A program made the position numbers and the translations under genes. From Anaerocolumna chitinilytica (lineage in GTDB: Bacteria > Bacillota > Clostridia > Lachnospirales > Lachnospiraceae), in assembly GCF_014218355.1 (NCBI RefSeq), contig NZ_AP023368.1:3476001-3540000 (forward strand): a stretch of 64,000 nt of DNA, in the 5' to 3' direction. Shown in pieces: positions 42,972 to 52,709 of the stretch. Numbering within the stretch: the stretch's first letter is position 1; every line of letters starts with the position of its first letter. The notes under the pieces were generated by a model. The model was not told the origin of the DNA, did not search any database, and saw only the letters and a program-made list of their open reading frames with translations.

Positions 42972-43014
42972 TAAATAAAAATGGCAGGAAACAGCTGAAT
43001 ACTTGTTTCCTGCC
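42972..43014 (-). terminator. Terminator of the polyamine operon
   Basis: GGCAGGAAACA (42983-42993) and TGTTTCCTGCC (43004-43014) form a perfect 11-bp stem with a 10-base loop; minus-strand tail ATTTTTATTT. It starts 26 bases after the last polyamine gene. Confidence 0.9.
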
Positions 43015-43039
43015 GAAGTAAATATACGAACTAACTTTT

Positions 43040-44188
43040 TTAAGATAATCTCATCTTAAAATCTTCATAACCAAATTCTTTAATAATCTCAGTTCCTTTC
43101 GCTTCGCTCCAAAGAGCAATCGAGGGAAGTCCCATGCCATTAAATGTATTATTCTTCACCATTGTGTAGTGACCCATGTCGCAGAACACCAGCGTATCTC
43201 CTACCTTTAATGGTTCTTCAAAAGAATAATCACCAATAATATCGCCTGATAAACAGGTTGGACCACCAAGGCGATAAGTATATGCATACTCTCCCGGTTT
43301 TCCGGCACCTATTACCTCCGGTCTGTAAGGCATCTCCAGGACATCCGGCATATGGCAGGCAGCTGATGTATCAAGAATCGCCAAATCCATCCCATTATGC
43401 ATCGTATCCAATACCCTTGTAACCAGAAAACCTGTATTAAGAGCTACTGCTTCTCCCGGTTCCAAATACACCTCTATATGGTATTTATTCTTAATAAATA
43501 GAATGCATTCAATCAAGGTCTCAAGGTCATAATCTTTTCTGGTAATATGATGCCCTCCACCAAAATTTAACCATTTCATCTTACTGATATATTGTCCGAA
43601 CTTCTCATCTACCACAGCTAAAGTACGTTTTAAGACATCAGAATTCTGCTCGCACATAGTATGAAAATGAAGGCCATCAATACCCTCTAATTCTTCCGGT
43701 TTAAATTGGCTTAAAGTTACACCCATACGAGAGCCGGTAAAACAAGGGTTATACATATCCGTTTCTATCTCGGAATACTCCGGATTAATACGAATTCCGC
43801 AAGAAATATGCCTGCTGCTATTTCTTACGATCTCTTTATACTTTCCCCACTGTGAAAAGGAATTAAAGACTATATGGTCACATAAGGAAAGAATTTCTCC
43901 CATCTCTTCTTCTTTATAGGCCGGAGAGAAAATATGTACCTCTCCCTCCATTTCTTCCCTGCCCAGCTTAGCCTCATAAAGTGAACTGGCAGTAGTTCCC
44001 TGCAAGTATTTTCCTATCAGAGGATATACTGAAAACATGGAGAAAGCCTTTTGGGCAAGTAATATCTTGCAGCCTGTTTTATCAATAACGTATTTTAACG
44101 TTTCAAGATTTTTCTTTAGAAGAGATTCATCCATGATGTAAACCGGTGTCTTTAAGCTCTTCGGTTCAAAGTTTAATACACCTTTCAT
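43040..44188 (-). CDS. nspC: Carboxynorspermidine/carboxyspermidine decarboxylase
   Basis: 382 residues from the ATG at 44188 (GGGAGG upstream); a 17-residue longer frame lacks a ribosome site. Alanine-racemase-fold PLP enzyme: Lys in L-L-A-Q-K-A-F-S near 43, G-L-H-F-H-T-M-C-E-Q near 175, L-N-F-G-G-G-H-H-I-T near 215, L-E-P-G-E-A-V-A near 250 and G-P-T-C-L-S-G-D near 312. The family removes the carboxyl group from carboxyspermidine to give spermidine in the aspartate-semialdehyde route. Last gene of the operon, 70 bases after the partner dehydrogenase. Confidence 0.92.
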   Translation of the reverse strand: MKGVLNFEPKSLKTPVYIMDESLLKKNLETLKYVIDKTGCKILLAQKAFSMFSVYPLIGKYLQGTTASSLYEAKLGREEMEGEVHIFSPAYKEEEMGEILSLCDHIVFNSFSQWGKYKEIVRNSSRHISCGIRINPEYSEIETDMYNPCFTGSRMGVTLSQFKPEELEGIDGLHFHTMCEQNSDVLKRTLAVVDEKFGQYISKMKWLNFGGGHHITRKDYDLETLIECILFIKNKYHIEVYLEPGEAVALNTGFLVTRVLDTMHNGMDLAILDTSAACHMPDVLEMPYRPEVIGAGKPGEYAYTYRLGGPTCLSGDIIGDYSFEEPLKVGDTLVFCDMGHYTMVKNNTFNGMGLPSIALWSEAKGTEIIKEFGYEDFKMRLS

Positions 44189-44258
44189 TTTAATCCTCCC
44201 TATGATGCATCTTGCCGGTTGAAAGCAACCTGCAAGCATTAATCAAAAGTAAAATTAC

Positions 44259-45491
44259 TTAATCCACTAACTCCGGTGTAAAGGATTCTTGCCAAGGAAG
44301 TCCGCAGCGGTTTAACTCATCCATAAAAGGATCGGGATCGAATTCTTCCACATTATAGACACCCGGTTTTTTCCACAATCCTTTTAATACCATCATTGCA
44401 CCAATCATAGCAGGCACACCTGTGGTATAAGAAATTGCCTGTGAGCCTACTTCTTTATAGCATTCTTCATGGTCGCAAACATTATAGAGATAGTAATTCT
44501 TCTCTTTGCCATCCTTTACACCCTGGAAGATACAGCCGATATTCGTCTTTCCTTTGGTTCTCGGTCCTAAAGAAGCCGGGTCCGGAAGAACTGCTTTTAA
44601 GAACTGAAGCGGTACAATCTGCTTTCCTTCGAATTCTATGGGTTCTATGGATGTCATACCAACATTCTCTAATACTTTTAAGTGTGTAAGATATCTTTCT
44701 GAAAATGTCATAAAGAAACGTATCTTCTTGATACCCTTGATATTTAGAGCAAGGGATTCCATTTCCTCATGATGTAATAGGTACATATCCTTCTCTCCGA
44801 TTTCGGGGAAGTTATAAACTCTCTTAATACTGATAGGTTCTGTTTCAATAAATTTGCCATTTTCAAAATAGCTTCCGTTAGCGGTTACTTCACGGATGTT
44901 GATCTCCGGATTAAAGTTCGTTGCAAAGGGATAGCCATGGTCACCTGCATTGGCATCCAGGATATCAAGCTGATGGATTTCATCAAATTCATGTTTCATT
45001 GCATAGGCAGAGAATACGCCGGTTACGCCCGGGTCAAAACCGCAGCCAAGAACTGCTGTGATTCCTGCTTTCTCAAATCTATCTCTGTATTCCCACTGCC
45101 ATTTATATTCAAACTTAGCGGTATCAAGCGGTTCATAGTTAGCTGTATCCAGATAATCGGTTTTTGTGGCAAGGCAGGCATCCATAATCGTAAGATCCTG
45201 ATAAGGCAGAGCAACATTAATGACAATATCCGGTTTATAACTGTTTATTAATTGAATCAGTTCTTCCGTATTATCTGCATCCACCTGTGCAGTCGTTATT
45301 TTTGTGAAGCTATCCTTCCCATAAATAGGATTGCTCCCCTGTTCTTTCTCTATCTTTTCTTTATAAGCATCACACTTGGACACAGTTCTGCTTGCAATTA
45401 ATATTTCTGTAAATACCTCTGGGTTCTGGCAGCATTTGTGGATTACTACTCCTGCTACTCCTCCGGCACCGATTATTAATGCTTTTGACAT
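44259..45491 (-). CDS. Carboxyspermidine (carboxynorspermidine) dehydrogenase, saccharopine-dehydrogenase family
   Basis: 410 residues. NAD(P)-binding G-A-G-G-V-A-G at 8-14, then the saccharopine-dehydrogenase-like fold with A-L-P-Y-Q-D-L-T near 113, Y-L-D-T-A-N-Y-E-P near 132 and G-C-G-F-D-P-G-V-T near 168. Condenses aspartate beta-semialdehyde with putrescine and reduces the product to carboxyspermidine. GGAGGTC eight bases before the ATG. It lies between speE (46 bases) and the decarboxylase (70 bases), which confirms the pairing. Complete. Confidence 0.92.
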   Translation of the reverse strand: MSKALIIGAGGVAGVVIHKCCQNPEVFTEILIASRTVSKCDAYKEKIEKEQGSNPIYGKDSFTKITTAQVDADNTEELIQLINSYKPDIVINVALPYQDLTIMDACLATKTDYLDTANYEPLDTAKFEYKWQWEYRDRFEKAGITAVLGCGFDPGVTGVFSAYAMKHEFDEIHQLDILDANAGDHGYPFATNFNPEINIREVTANGSYFENGKFIETEPISIKRVYNFPEIGEKDMYLLHHEEMESLALNIKGIKKIRFFMTFSERYLTHLKVLENVGMTSIEPIEFEGKQIVPLQFLKAVLPDPASLGPRTKGKTNIGCIFQGVKDGKEKNYYLYNVCDHEECYKEVGSQAISYTTGVPAMIGAMMVLKGLWKKPGVYNVEEFDPDPFMDELNRCGLPWQESFTPELVD

Positions 45492-45537
45492 CGTAAGACC
45501 TCCTTTGTAATCTGTTTATATTTCAACATGTTTAGGG

Positions 45538-46392
45538 TTATTCCATAGACTCTTCCAGTTGTTCTTTCACATAATTAGGAATTGCAAAAGAACCCAAGTG
45601 AAGCTCTGTATTATAATATCTGGTTTTAAGACCTAATTTATTCCATTCTTCGGCTTTTAAATCCTCAACCGGATCATATTTTTTAGAGGCAAAGCCAAAC
45701 AGCCAATGTCCGGATGGATAGGTGGGAATATGAGCCTGATAAATTTTTGCTACAGGGAAAGTATCCTGAATCCTTTTATGCGCCCTGGTCATGGAGGCCG
45801 CATAGGAGGAGTAATACATACTCTCATGCTGATTTACCAAGATTCCGTTCTCTTTTAACGCCCTGTAACAATTACCATAAAATTCTTTTGTAAATAAACC
45901 TTCACCGGGACCGAAAGGATCTGTTGAATCTACGATAATCAGATCATATTCACTTTCTTTTCCTCTGACAAACCGAAGACCATCCTCAAAGTACAGATGT
46001 ACCTTTGGATCTGTTAATTTACAGGCAGTCTGGGGCAGATACTCCTTGCATAGTTTTACAACATCTTCGTCTATCTCGACCATATCAATATGCTCAATCG
46101 TTTCATAACGCAGAAGTTCTCTTATGGTACCGCCGTCTCCGGCACCAATTACCAATATCTTGCGTATCTCTGGATTTACTGCCATTGGTACATGGGTAAT
46201 CATATCATGATAAATAAATTCATCTTTCTCTGTAACCATAAGGCAGCCGTCAAGTGTCAGGATTCTTCCGAATTCTTTCGATTCAAAAATATCAATTCTT
46301 TGAAAGTCACTCTGAAGGCTTACCAACTGCTTGTCAATCTTAATGGAGAAACGAGCTTCCTCCGTATGGTTTTCCGTATACCACAGCTCCAT
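45538..46392 (-). CDS. speE: Spermidine synthase (polyamine aminopropyltransferase)
   Basis: 284 residues from the ATG at 46392. N-terminal beta domain with L-T-L-D-G-C-L-M-V-T-E-K-D-E-F-I-Y-H near 47-64, then the Rossmann core: V-I-G-A-G-D-G-G-T-I-R-E-L near 83, V-E-I-D near 105, E-D-G-L-R near 135 and D-S-T-D-P-F-G-P near 156 (the D-x-x-D catalytic loop). Moves the aminopropyl group from decarboxylated S-adenosylmethionine to a diamine. Standard length. In the same operon as speD, which makes its donor, and 96 bases after speA. Confidence 0.93.
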   Translation of the reverse strand: MELWYTENHTEEARFSIKIDKQLVSLQSDFQRIDIFESKEFGRILTLDGCLMVTEKDEFIYHDMITHVPMAVNPEIRKILVIGAGDGGTIRELLRYETIEHIDMVEIDEDVVKLCKEYLPQTACKLTDPKVHLYFEDGLRFVRGKESEYDLIIVDSTDPFGPGEGLFTKEFYGNCYRALKENGILVNQHESMYYSSYAASMTRAHKRIQDTFPVAKIYQAHIPTYPSGHWLFGFASKKYDPVEDLKAEEWNKLGLKTRYYNTELHLGSFAIPNYVKEQLEESME

Positions 46393-46488
46393 TTTCATGC
46401 CCTTTCACGTATATTAGAATTCTCTTGTTTCTAATTCTAATTACCTTTTTCTGTCCTCAAATCTTTCTATGAATTATATCTTTCTATC

Positions 46489-47943
46489 TCATACAACTAC
46501 GACATTAATATTATTAACCGCCATATCCTCTGTACCGGTAAGGAGACATCCTTTCTCCTTGGCATAAAGGATATAGTTAACAATATCCTCTGTGATTCTC
46601 TCCCCCGGTGCCAGAATCGGAATTCCCGGAGGATAGCACATAACAAATTCTCCGCATATCTGACCAACGGACTTCTTTATAGGTAAAGACTTCTTTTCAC
46701 TATAAAATGCCTGCTGTGGTGCGATGATGACCTCCGGATTAATATATTCATGGTCAAACATACCGGATTTATCGTCCTTACCATATAATCTTTTAATCTC
46801 TGACAGGGAAGCAATTAAACGCTCTATTTCCATGGCTCTGTCACCGGCAGAAATGATAGCAAGAAAATTACTGATATCTCCGAATTCAATCTGGATACCA
46901 TATTCATCTCTTAATAAGTCATATACCTCAATTCCGGCAAGCCCCACATCTCTTGTATGAACGGATAGCTTTGTAGGATCAAAGTCAAAAATGCAGTCAT
47001 AGTCAATCAGCTCATTTCCAAAGGCATAATAGCCTCCAAGCTTATTTATCTCGTCTCTGGCATACTCTGCATATTCCACGGTTTTTGCAAATATTTCTTT
47101 TCCGTTCAGACTTAAATTCTTTCTTGCAACATCAAGAGATACCAGTAAAAGATAGGAACCACTGGTGGTTTGCGTTAAATTAAGTACCTGCCTTACATGA
47201 TGGGGATTTATGCCTTCCCCGCACAATAAAAAGGAACTCTGTGTCAGGGAGCCGCCTGTCTTATGCATACTGACAGCTGCCATATCTGCACCTGCTGCCA
47301 TAGCAGAAACCGGCATATTATCTCCAAAATAAAAATGGGTTCCATGAGCCTCGTCCACTAATACTTTTACATTATGTTCATGTGCAAAGGATACAATGCC
47401 CCTAAGATCTGAACATACACCATAATAAGTTGGATTATTTACAAGTATTGCTTTGGCATCCGGATTCTCAATAATTGCTTTTTTTACTTCCTCTAAGGAC
47501 ATACCAAGAGGAATACCAAGTTCTTTGTTGACACCGGGATTTACATACACCGGAACAGCGCCGCATACTACCAGCGCATTGATCGCACTGCGGTGAACAT
47601 TTCGCGGCATGATTACTTTATCACCTGTCTTACAGACAGACATAATCATCCCCTGTACCGCTGCCGTCGTTCCGTTTACAATAAAAAAGGCGGCCTCCGC
47701 CCCAAAAGCATCGGCTGCAATCTGCTCTGCTTCGCGGATTACCGAAGTAGGATGACAAAGGTTGTCCAAAGGCTTCATGGAGTTTACATCCACCTTCATA
47801 CAATTCTCACCTAAAAATTCTGTGAGTTCTTTATTTCCTCTTCCGCCCTTATGTCCGGGAACATCAAAGGGTACTACCCTGTTCCCCTTATGTTTCTTCA
47901 AAGCTTCAAAAATTGGTGCCTTTTGTTGAAGGAATAAGTTCAT
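46489..47943 (-). CDS. speA: Orn/Lys/Arg decarboxylase, probably biosynthetic arginine decarboxylase
   Basis: 484 residues from the ATG at 47943, eight bases after GGGAG; a TTG six codons earlier is less likely. Fold-I PLP enzyme: P-G-H-K-G-G near 31, F-F-I-V-N-G-T-T-A-A near 87, V-D-E-A-H-G-T-H near 200 and the Schiff-base Lys in S-M-H-K-T-G-G-S near 228. The C-terminal domain has the Y-P-P-G-I-P motif. Closest in plan to Bacillus SpeA, but ornithine or lysine decarboxylase cannot be excluded from sequence. No agmatinase or agmatine deiminase gene lies in the window. It is 18 bases after speD. Confidence 0.85.
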   Translation of the reverse strand: MNLFLQQKAPIFEALKKHKGNRVVPFDVPGHKGGRGNKELTEFLGENCMKVDVNSMKPLDNLCHPTSVIREAEQIAADAFGAEAAFFIVNGTTAAVQGMIMSVCKTGDKVIMPRNVHRSAINALVVCGAVPVYVNPGVNKELGIPLGMSLEEVKKAIIENPDAKAILVNNPTYYGVCSDLRGIVSFAHEHNVKVLVDEAHGTHFYFGDNMPVSAMAAGADMAAVSMHKTGGSLTQSSFLLCGEGINPHHVRQVLNLTQTTSGSYLLLVSLDVARKNLSLNGKEIFAKTVEYAEYARDEINKLGGYYAFGNELIDYDCIFDFDPTKLSVHTRDVGLAGIEVYDLLRDEYGIQIEFGDISNFLAIISAGDRAMEIERLIASLSEIKRLYGKDDKSGMFDHEYINPEVIIAPQQAFYSEKKSLPIKKSVGQICGEFVMCYPPGIPILAPGERITEDIVNYILYAKEKGCLLTGTEDMAVNNINVVVV

Positions 47944-47961
47944 TTTAACATCTCCCTTCAA

Positions 47962-48774
47962 CTAATATATATTCATACCGCTGAATATCTCAATCATCTC
48001 TTTGCGTAAGTTGCTGGTAATATCAAGCCTTTGTTTTGGCGGCAGCTCATACACGTCCAGATTGAAAAGATAATTCTGCAGTTCTATTTCTTTTATGAGC
48101 ATCTTGGTGTGAAAAATATTTGATTGATATACATTCACATCAATAGCATCGTATTTGGTCAGCGTTACATCGTCTATATAATCCTGAATGGAAGTTATAT
48201 CATGATCAATGTAGTATTTTTTGCCCTCAACATCCCTGGTAAAACCCCTGACTCTATAATCAATCGTAATAATATCAGAGTCAAAGCTCCCAATCAGATA
48301 ATCCAGCGCATTAAGCGGTGATATTTCCCCGCAGGTAGACACATCAATATCTACACGAAAAGTGGATATGGAGTTATCGGGATGATACTCCGGAAAAGTA
48401 TGAACTGTAACATGACTTTTATCCAGATGCCCATGTACCGTATCTCTTAAATGATCAGTATATTTCCCCTGATTGCAGGACTCATCAATATGCTCCGAAG
48501 AAAGGTCTCCTTCTGCAATTAAAATATTAACAGAAGCTCCCTGCGGATCATAATCCTGTTTCGAGATATTCAGTATATGTGCTCCAATCATCTGTGTTAC
48601 ATCACATAAGATTTTTGTTAATCTTTCGGAATTATATTGGTCATCAATGTAAGCAATATAATCCTTTTGTTCTCTCTCACTTTTTGCATAGCAAACATCA
48701 TAGATGTTGAAGCTAAGTGTTTTTGTGAGGTTGTTAAAGCCATACAAAGTCAGCTTTTTCTCCAACCCTAACAT
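47962..48774 (-). CDS. speD: S-adenosylmethionine decarboxylase proenzyme, class 1A
   Basis: 270 residues from the ATG at 48774, five bases after AAAGG; the GTG just before is too close to it. Long (Escherichia-type) form rather than the 120-residue Bacillus form. The self-cleavage site is [12 protein letters not shown] near residue 118, where the Ser becomes the pyruvoyl group. First gene of the polyamine operon. Supplies decarboxylated AdoMet for speE. Confidence 0.92.
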   Translation of the reverse strand: MLGLEKKLTLYGFNNLTKTLSFNIYDVCYAKSEREQKDYIAYIDDQYNSERLTKILCDVTQMIGAHILNISKQDYDPQGASVNILIAEGDLSSEHIDESCNQGKYTDHLRDTVHGHLDKSHVTVHTFPEYHPDNSISTFRVDIDVSTCGEISPLNALDYLIGSFDSDIITIDYRVRGFTRDVEGKKYYIDHDITSIQDYIDDVTLTKYDAIDVNVYQSNIFHTKMLIKEIELQNYLFNLDVYELPPKQRLDITSNLRKEMIEIFSGMNIY

Positions 48775-48804
48775 CACAACCTTTCTATTACATAATCGGC
48801 TTAC

Positions 48805-48833
48805 ATTGTAGCATGTTTACACATAAAAATCAA
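48805..48833 (-). promoter_or_regulatory. Promoter of the polyamine operon
   Basis: Minus strand TTGATT (48828-48833), 17-base spacer, TACAAT (48805-48810), with TG one base before the -10 (extended -10). Transcript would start about 25 bases before speD. Confidence 0.65.
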
Positions 48834-48882
48834 TGTGATTTTCTATAAGGTCTGTTTAAATCAATGTAAAAGATTTCTGGTA

Positions 48883-48927
48883 TTTTAAAAGCAGTATATC
48901 CATGTTAAATACACGGATATACTGCTT
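48883..48927 (-). terminator. Terminator of the ABC exporter operon
   Basis: AAGCAGTATATCC (48889-48901) and GGATATACTGCTT (48915-48927), a perfect 13-bp stem with a 13-base loop partly paired; minus-strand tail TTTTAAAATA. Lies 28 bases after the permease stop. Confidence 0.85.
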
Positions 48928-48954
48928 ATTATTAATTCCTTATTTTTCTATTAT

Positions 48955-50133
48955 TTATTCACTTCTTAAGGCTTCTATGGGGTTTAGTTTGGCAGCCTTG
49001 TTAGCCGGTAAATATCCAAAGGTAATACCAATACCGGCAGATATACCAAAGGATATTAGGACGACGGAAAGAGAAGGTGCTGCATTAAACCCTATTGCAT
49101 TTCCGATTTGAATACTCGCAAAAGCTCCCAGTAGAATACCTGCAATTCCTCCGATACCACTGGTCATTCCGGCTTCCATTACAAATTGACGCATAATATC
49201 CCGTTTCTTTGCACCAAGAGATTTTCTGATTCCGATTTCTCTGGTTCTTTCTGTTACGGATACCAGCATGATATTCATAATACCGATTCCGGCTACCAAT
49301 AGTGAAATACCTGCAATGCCCGCTAAAAGCGCTGTCATCATACCAAGCTGAAGGTTTATTTCCTTTAGCATATTTATCAGATTCGTAGCTGAATAGAACT
49401 TTTTATCATGATATATTTTGAATAGGTAATCGTTGATTTCCGAGGTTACCTTTTCCACCAGGTTGGTATCCTTTGCCATAAGCGAATAGCTGCCAATACT
49501 TCCGATTCTGGCTTGCCTGGCTGCTGTGGTATATGGTATATAGATACAATTATCCTCTGACCATTCCACATTATCGGCAGTTTCTTTTAAGATACCTTTT
49601 ATGATATATTCTTCACCGTCAATCTTTAAGATATCTCCAATCTCCGCCTTTTGCTTAAATACCTTTAAATCAATATAACTGCCGATTACACAGGTTTTCT
49701 CAAGGTTCGAGACATCCATATAGTTGATGAAGCTGCCCTTGTCTAGTTCTTTCTCATTTAACTTGGCATATTGTTCATCAACACCGGTAATATTTACTCC
49801 TTCCATCTTATCGGCAGTGCCTTTTATAGTTGTCTGGAATCCAACATTAGGCATAACAGCTTTTATTGTGTCCTTATGCTTCTTGGCATAATCATACATA
49901 TCCTTTTCGGTAAGTATAACGTCCCCGTTACGTCCCATTAAATTTACGGTGACATTGTTAACTCCCATGGAACCAAAGGAGGATTTCATTTCCCTGGTCA
50001 TGCCCTGCATCAGGCTTACCATGATAATAACAGAGGCAACACCGATAATCATACCAAGCATGGTGAGGAAAGAGCGCATCTTATTGCTTACAATGCTGCT
50101 CCAGGATAGCTTAAATACCTGTATCGGATTCAT
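48955..50133 (-). CDS. MacB-type ABC transporter permease
   Basis: 392 residues from the ATG at 50133 (GAGG six bases before). Membrane helix 1 at about 22-45, a large extracytoplasmic MacB_PCD domain (about 45-265), then three helices with the FtsX motif around R-T-R-E-I-G-I-R-K-S-L-G-A-K near 295. These mechanotransmission permeases export peptides, antimicrobials or signals together with an adaptor protein. It overlaps the ATPase gene by 23 bases. Substrate unknown. In monoderms such systems often remove lantibiotics or bacitracin-like compounds. Confidence 0.88.
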   Translation of the reverse strand: MNPIQVFKLSWSSIVSNKMRSFLTMLGMIIGVASVIIMVSLMQGMTREMKSSFGSMGVNNVTVNLMGRNGDVILTEKDMYDYAKKHKDTIKAVMPNVGFQTTIKGTADKMEGVNITGVDEQYAKLNEKELDKGSFINYMDVSNLEKTCVIGSYIDLKVFKQKAEIGDILKIDGEEYIIKGILKETADNVEWSEDNCIYIPYTTAARQARIGSIGSYSLMAKDTNLVEKVTSEINDYLFKIYHDKKFYSATNLINMLKEINLQLGMMTALLAGIAGISLLVAGIGIMNIMLVSVTERTREIGIRKSLGAKKRDIMRQFVMEAGMTSGIGGIAGILLGAFASIQIGNAIGFNAAPSLSVVLISFGISAGIGITFGYLPANKAAKLNPIEALRSE

Positions 50134-50860
50134 TTTCTTCCTCACTCTCCCCTAAAATGGCTTTATATTTTTCCACTTGTCCGTCAAAGGTAATCTTTCC
50201 ATCCATGATACGGATAACCCTTCTGGCTTCGGAAGCAATGGCATTATCATGGGTTATCAGGATAATGGTATTGCCTTCCTGGTTCAGCTCTTCTAATAAA
50301 TCCAAAACTTCTCTACTGGTACGAGAATCCAGGGCTCCTGTGGGTTCGTCTGCCAATATAAGAGAAGGATTACCCGCCAGTGCTCTTGCTATTGAAACTC
50401 TCTGCTGCTGACCACCTGATAACTGGTTGGGAAGATTTCTCCATTTTTCCTTAATCCCTACCTTGTCTAAAACCTCCAGTGCCCTTTTTTTTCGCTTACC
50501 TTCACTCATTCCGGCATATAACAGGGGAAGGGATACATTCTCTAACAGATTCTGCTTCGGCAGCAGGTTATATTGCTGAAAAACAAAACCAATCATTTTA
50601 TTTCGTATCTCTGCTAGATAATCCCCTTTCATTTTACTTACATCCTGGCCATTTAAAATGTACTGGCCACTGCTTGGTGTATCCAGAGCTCCGATAATAT
50701 TCATCAGTGTAGACTTTCCGCTGCCGGATTTACCAACAATGGCTACAAATTCACCTTGATGAATTCTCAAATTGATGCCGTCATTCGCCCGAACCTCTGT
50801 GTCTCCCATATTGTAAATCTTATGTATATCTATCAAATCAATTAACGCTTCTGCCTCCAT
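50111..50860 (-). CDS. MacB/LolD-type ABC transporter ATP-binding protein
   Basis: 249 residues from the ATG at 50860, directly after AGGAGGAGAC. Walker A G-K-S-G-S-G-K-S-T near 41, Q-loop F-Q-Q-Y-N-L-L-P near 88, signature L-S-G-G-Q-Q-Q-R near 142, Walker B L-I-L-A-D-E-P-T-G-A-L-D near 162 and switch His near 200. Energises the permease encoded next. 37 bases after the adaptor gene. Tail rich in Glu. Confidence 0.93.
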   Translation of the reverse strand: MEAEALIDLIDIHKIYNMGDTEVRANDGINLRIHQGEFVAIVGKSGSGKSTLMNIIGALDTPSSGQYILNGQDVSKMKGDYLAEIRNKMIGFVFQQYNLLPKQNLLENVSLPLLYAGMSEGKRKKRALEVLDKVGIKEKWRNLPNQLSGGQQQRVSIARALAGNPSLILADEPTGALDSRTSREVLDLLEELNQEGNTIILITHDNAIASEARRVIRIMDGKITFDGQVEKYKAILGESEEENESDTGI

Positions 50861-50897
50861 GTCTCCTCCTGCCTTTATAGGCGCACATTCACGCACA

Positions 50898-52571
50898 TTA
50901 CTCCGAAACGGTTACTGTATCGCTATCGCTGCTATAATAATCACCGCCTGCACCGGTTCCGCTGGTGTCAACATAGGGTACATACACTTCGTCGCCTTCT
51001 TTTAGGCCGGATTTGATTTCAACATTAGTTCCGTCACTGATGCCTACCTCGACCTTAACCTCATGGAAGCCTTCCGGTATGCCATCGGCATTAACCGGCT
51101 GATTCTTATCCTTTTTACTGTCCTTCTTTTCACCTTCTGCTGATTTTACATACACTACATTATCACGCATAATGGAACCAGACGGAACGGTAAGGACATT
51201 ATCTGCTTTTGCAAGGATTATCTTACCGGTTACATTCATACCTGGAAGCAGATTTCCAGTCTTATCAATTCGGATGGTTACAGGATAAGTACTTACACCA
51301 TTGGTAGTAGTGCTATTTAACCCGATCTTTTCAACTTTTCCTTCTATTATTTCACCGGGAAGAGCTTCCGCTGTAATTTTTACTTTTTGTCCAAGGGAAA
51401 TATTTCTTATTTGCAGTTCATCAATATTCATGCGAAAGGTCATAGCGGATAAATCGTAAACAATTGCCAGGGCACCTTTGGCATTGTCTGTCTGAGGATC
51501 TATGGTATCGCCCTTTTTCTTATTCTTTAATATTACCTCACCGGATATAGGTGACTTAATACTGTAGCTGTCAAGTTGATTTTCTTGGTTTTTTAGCGTC
51601 AGTTCTGCTTCCTTAACGGCTATTTTACTGTCTTCAACCGCATTGCTAACGTCCTTCGCTGATAAGGTATACATGATACTTCCCTTTTTTACATATTTTC
51701 CTTCAACAAGCTTTAAGCTGTCGATCTTACCTGAATTCACAGCTGTTATTGTCTGTTCGGTAACTGCACGGAATGTTCCGTTGTCTGCACTCTGTTCTTT
51801 TCCGATGCTTGCCAGAGCGGTTGCTCCCGCTGTTAATCCTCCGGGATTCTTCACCTTTATAGTAACTTTTCTGACAGAGATGCCTCCTGAAAGTGTCTCT
51901 GTCATGGCACTGGCTGCCGTAACTTTACCTTTCAACTCTTCCATGGTAGCGGCTATGTAAACAGTTGCCTGTTTTCCGATTAAATCATCAGATACCAAGG
52001 CAGATAAAAATGGTATATCAAGATACATGTAATCACTATCATAGACATCAGCAATATTAGAACCGGCTTGAATGTTATCTCCTTCTTTTACATAAAGCTT
52101 CTTTATATAGCCCGATAAGGGAGAAGTCCCTTTTAAGTCGTCTAATTTTGTAACTGTGTCCTGATAACTTTTCTGAGCTTTTTCAAGAGAAAGGGAAGCA
52201 CTCTCAATTCCGTTTTCCACATCTTTGGTACTTACCTGATAAAGTATATCTCCCTTTTTTACTGTATCTCCTTCTTCAAAAGGTGCGTCCAATACTTCAC
52301 CTTTTACAAGAGCATTGACTTCATACTTATCCAAAGGTTCTATGGTTCCCTTACCGCTAAGCATACTTTCTATATTGCCCTTTGCAGCTGCTTGGGTCTG
52401 AACTGCCATATTGATATTGGCCTTTCCATGTTTAATGGTACTGTATATCTTTCCTCCGATGATTGCAATGACAATTAGAATAAGGCTATACTTTATGACC
52501 TTCTTCCATTTTATATTTTTAAAACTCCTCTTTTTCTTTTGCTTCTCATTGTTACTTTCCTGTTTAGCCAT
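50898..52571 (-). CDS. ABC exporter adaptor (membrane fusion protein, HlyD/MacA family)
   Basis: 557 residues. Basic N-terminus, one membrane helix (about 27-45), then two biotinyl-lipoyl-like half motifs (about 78-115 and 330-360), coiled hairpins around 120-145 and 315-335, and beta-barrel domains to about 480. The C-terminal 60 residues are a Gly/Asp/Ser-rich tail after a Lys-rich insert. It is longer than MacA (about 370) because the lipoyl/hairpin unit seems to be present twice. Links to the MacB-like permease in the same operon. GGAGG eight bases before the ATG. Confidence 0.85.
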   Translation of the reverse strand: MAKQESNNEKQKKKRSFKNIKWKKVIKYSLILIVIAIIGGKIYSTIKHGKANINMAVQTQAAAKGNIESMLSGKGTIEPLDKYEVNALVKGEVLDAPFEEGDTVKKGDILYQVSTKDVENGIESASLSLEKAQKSYQDTVTKLDDLKGTSPLSGYIKKLYVKEGDNIQAGSNIADVYDSDYMYLDIPFLSALVSDDLIGKQATVYIAATMEELKGKVTAASAMTETLSGGISVRKVTIKVKNPGGLTAGATALASIGKEQSADNGTFRAVTEQTITAVNSGKIDSLKLVEGKYVKKGSIMYTLSAKDVSNAVEDSKIAVKEAELTLKNQENQLDSYSIKSPISGEVILKNKKKGDTIDPQTDNAKGALAIVYDLSAMTFRMNIDELQIRNISLGQKVKITAEALPGEIIEGKVEKIGLNSTTTNGVSTYPVTIRIDKTGNLLPGMNVTGKIILAKADNVLTVPSGSIMRDNVVYVKSAEGEKKDSKKDKNQPVNADGIPEGFHEVKVEVGISDGTNVEIKSGLKEGDEVYVPYVDTSGTGAGGDYYSSDSDTVTVSE

Positions 52572-52709
52572 CTCTAAACCTCCATCCTGCTAATTCAAAA
52601 CTTTATTTGTGCAAGAGATTCTATTTTCCTGCACCTCTCTTCTCTACCGGTAATTTCAAATGTGCATAGAAAAAGTTTTATACCAACCCTTTTCCAGCAT
52701 CCGGCAGAA

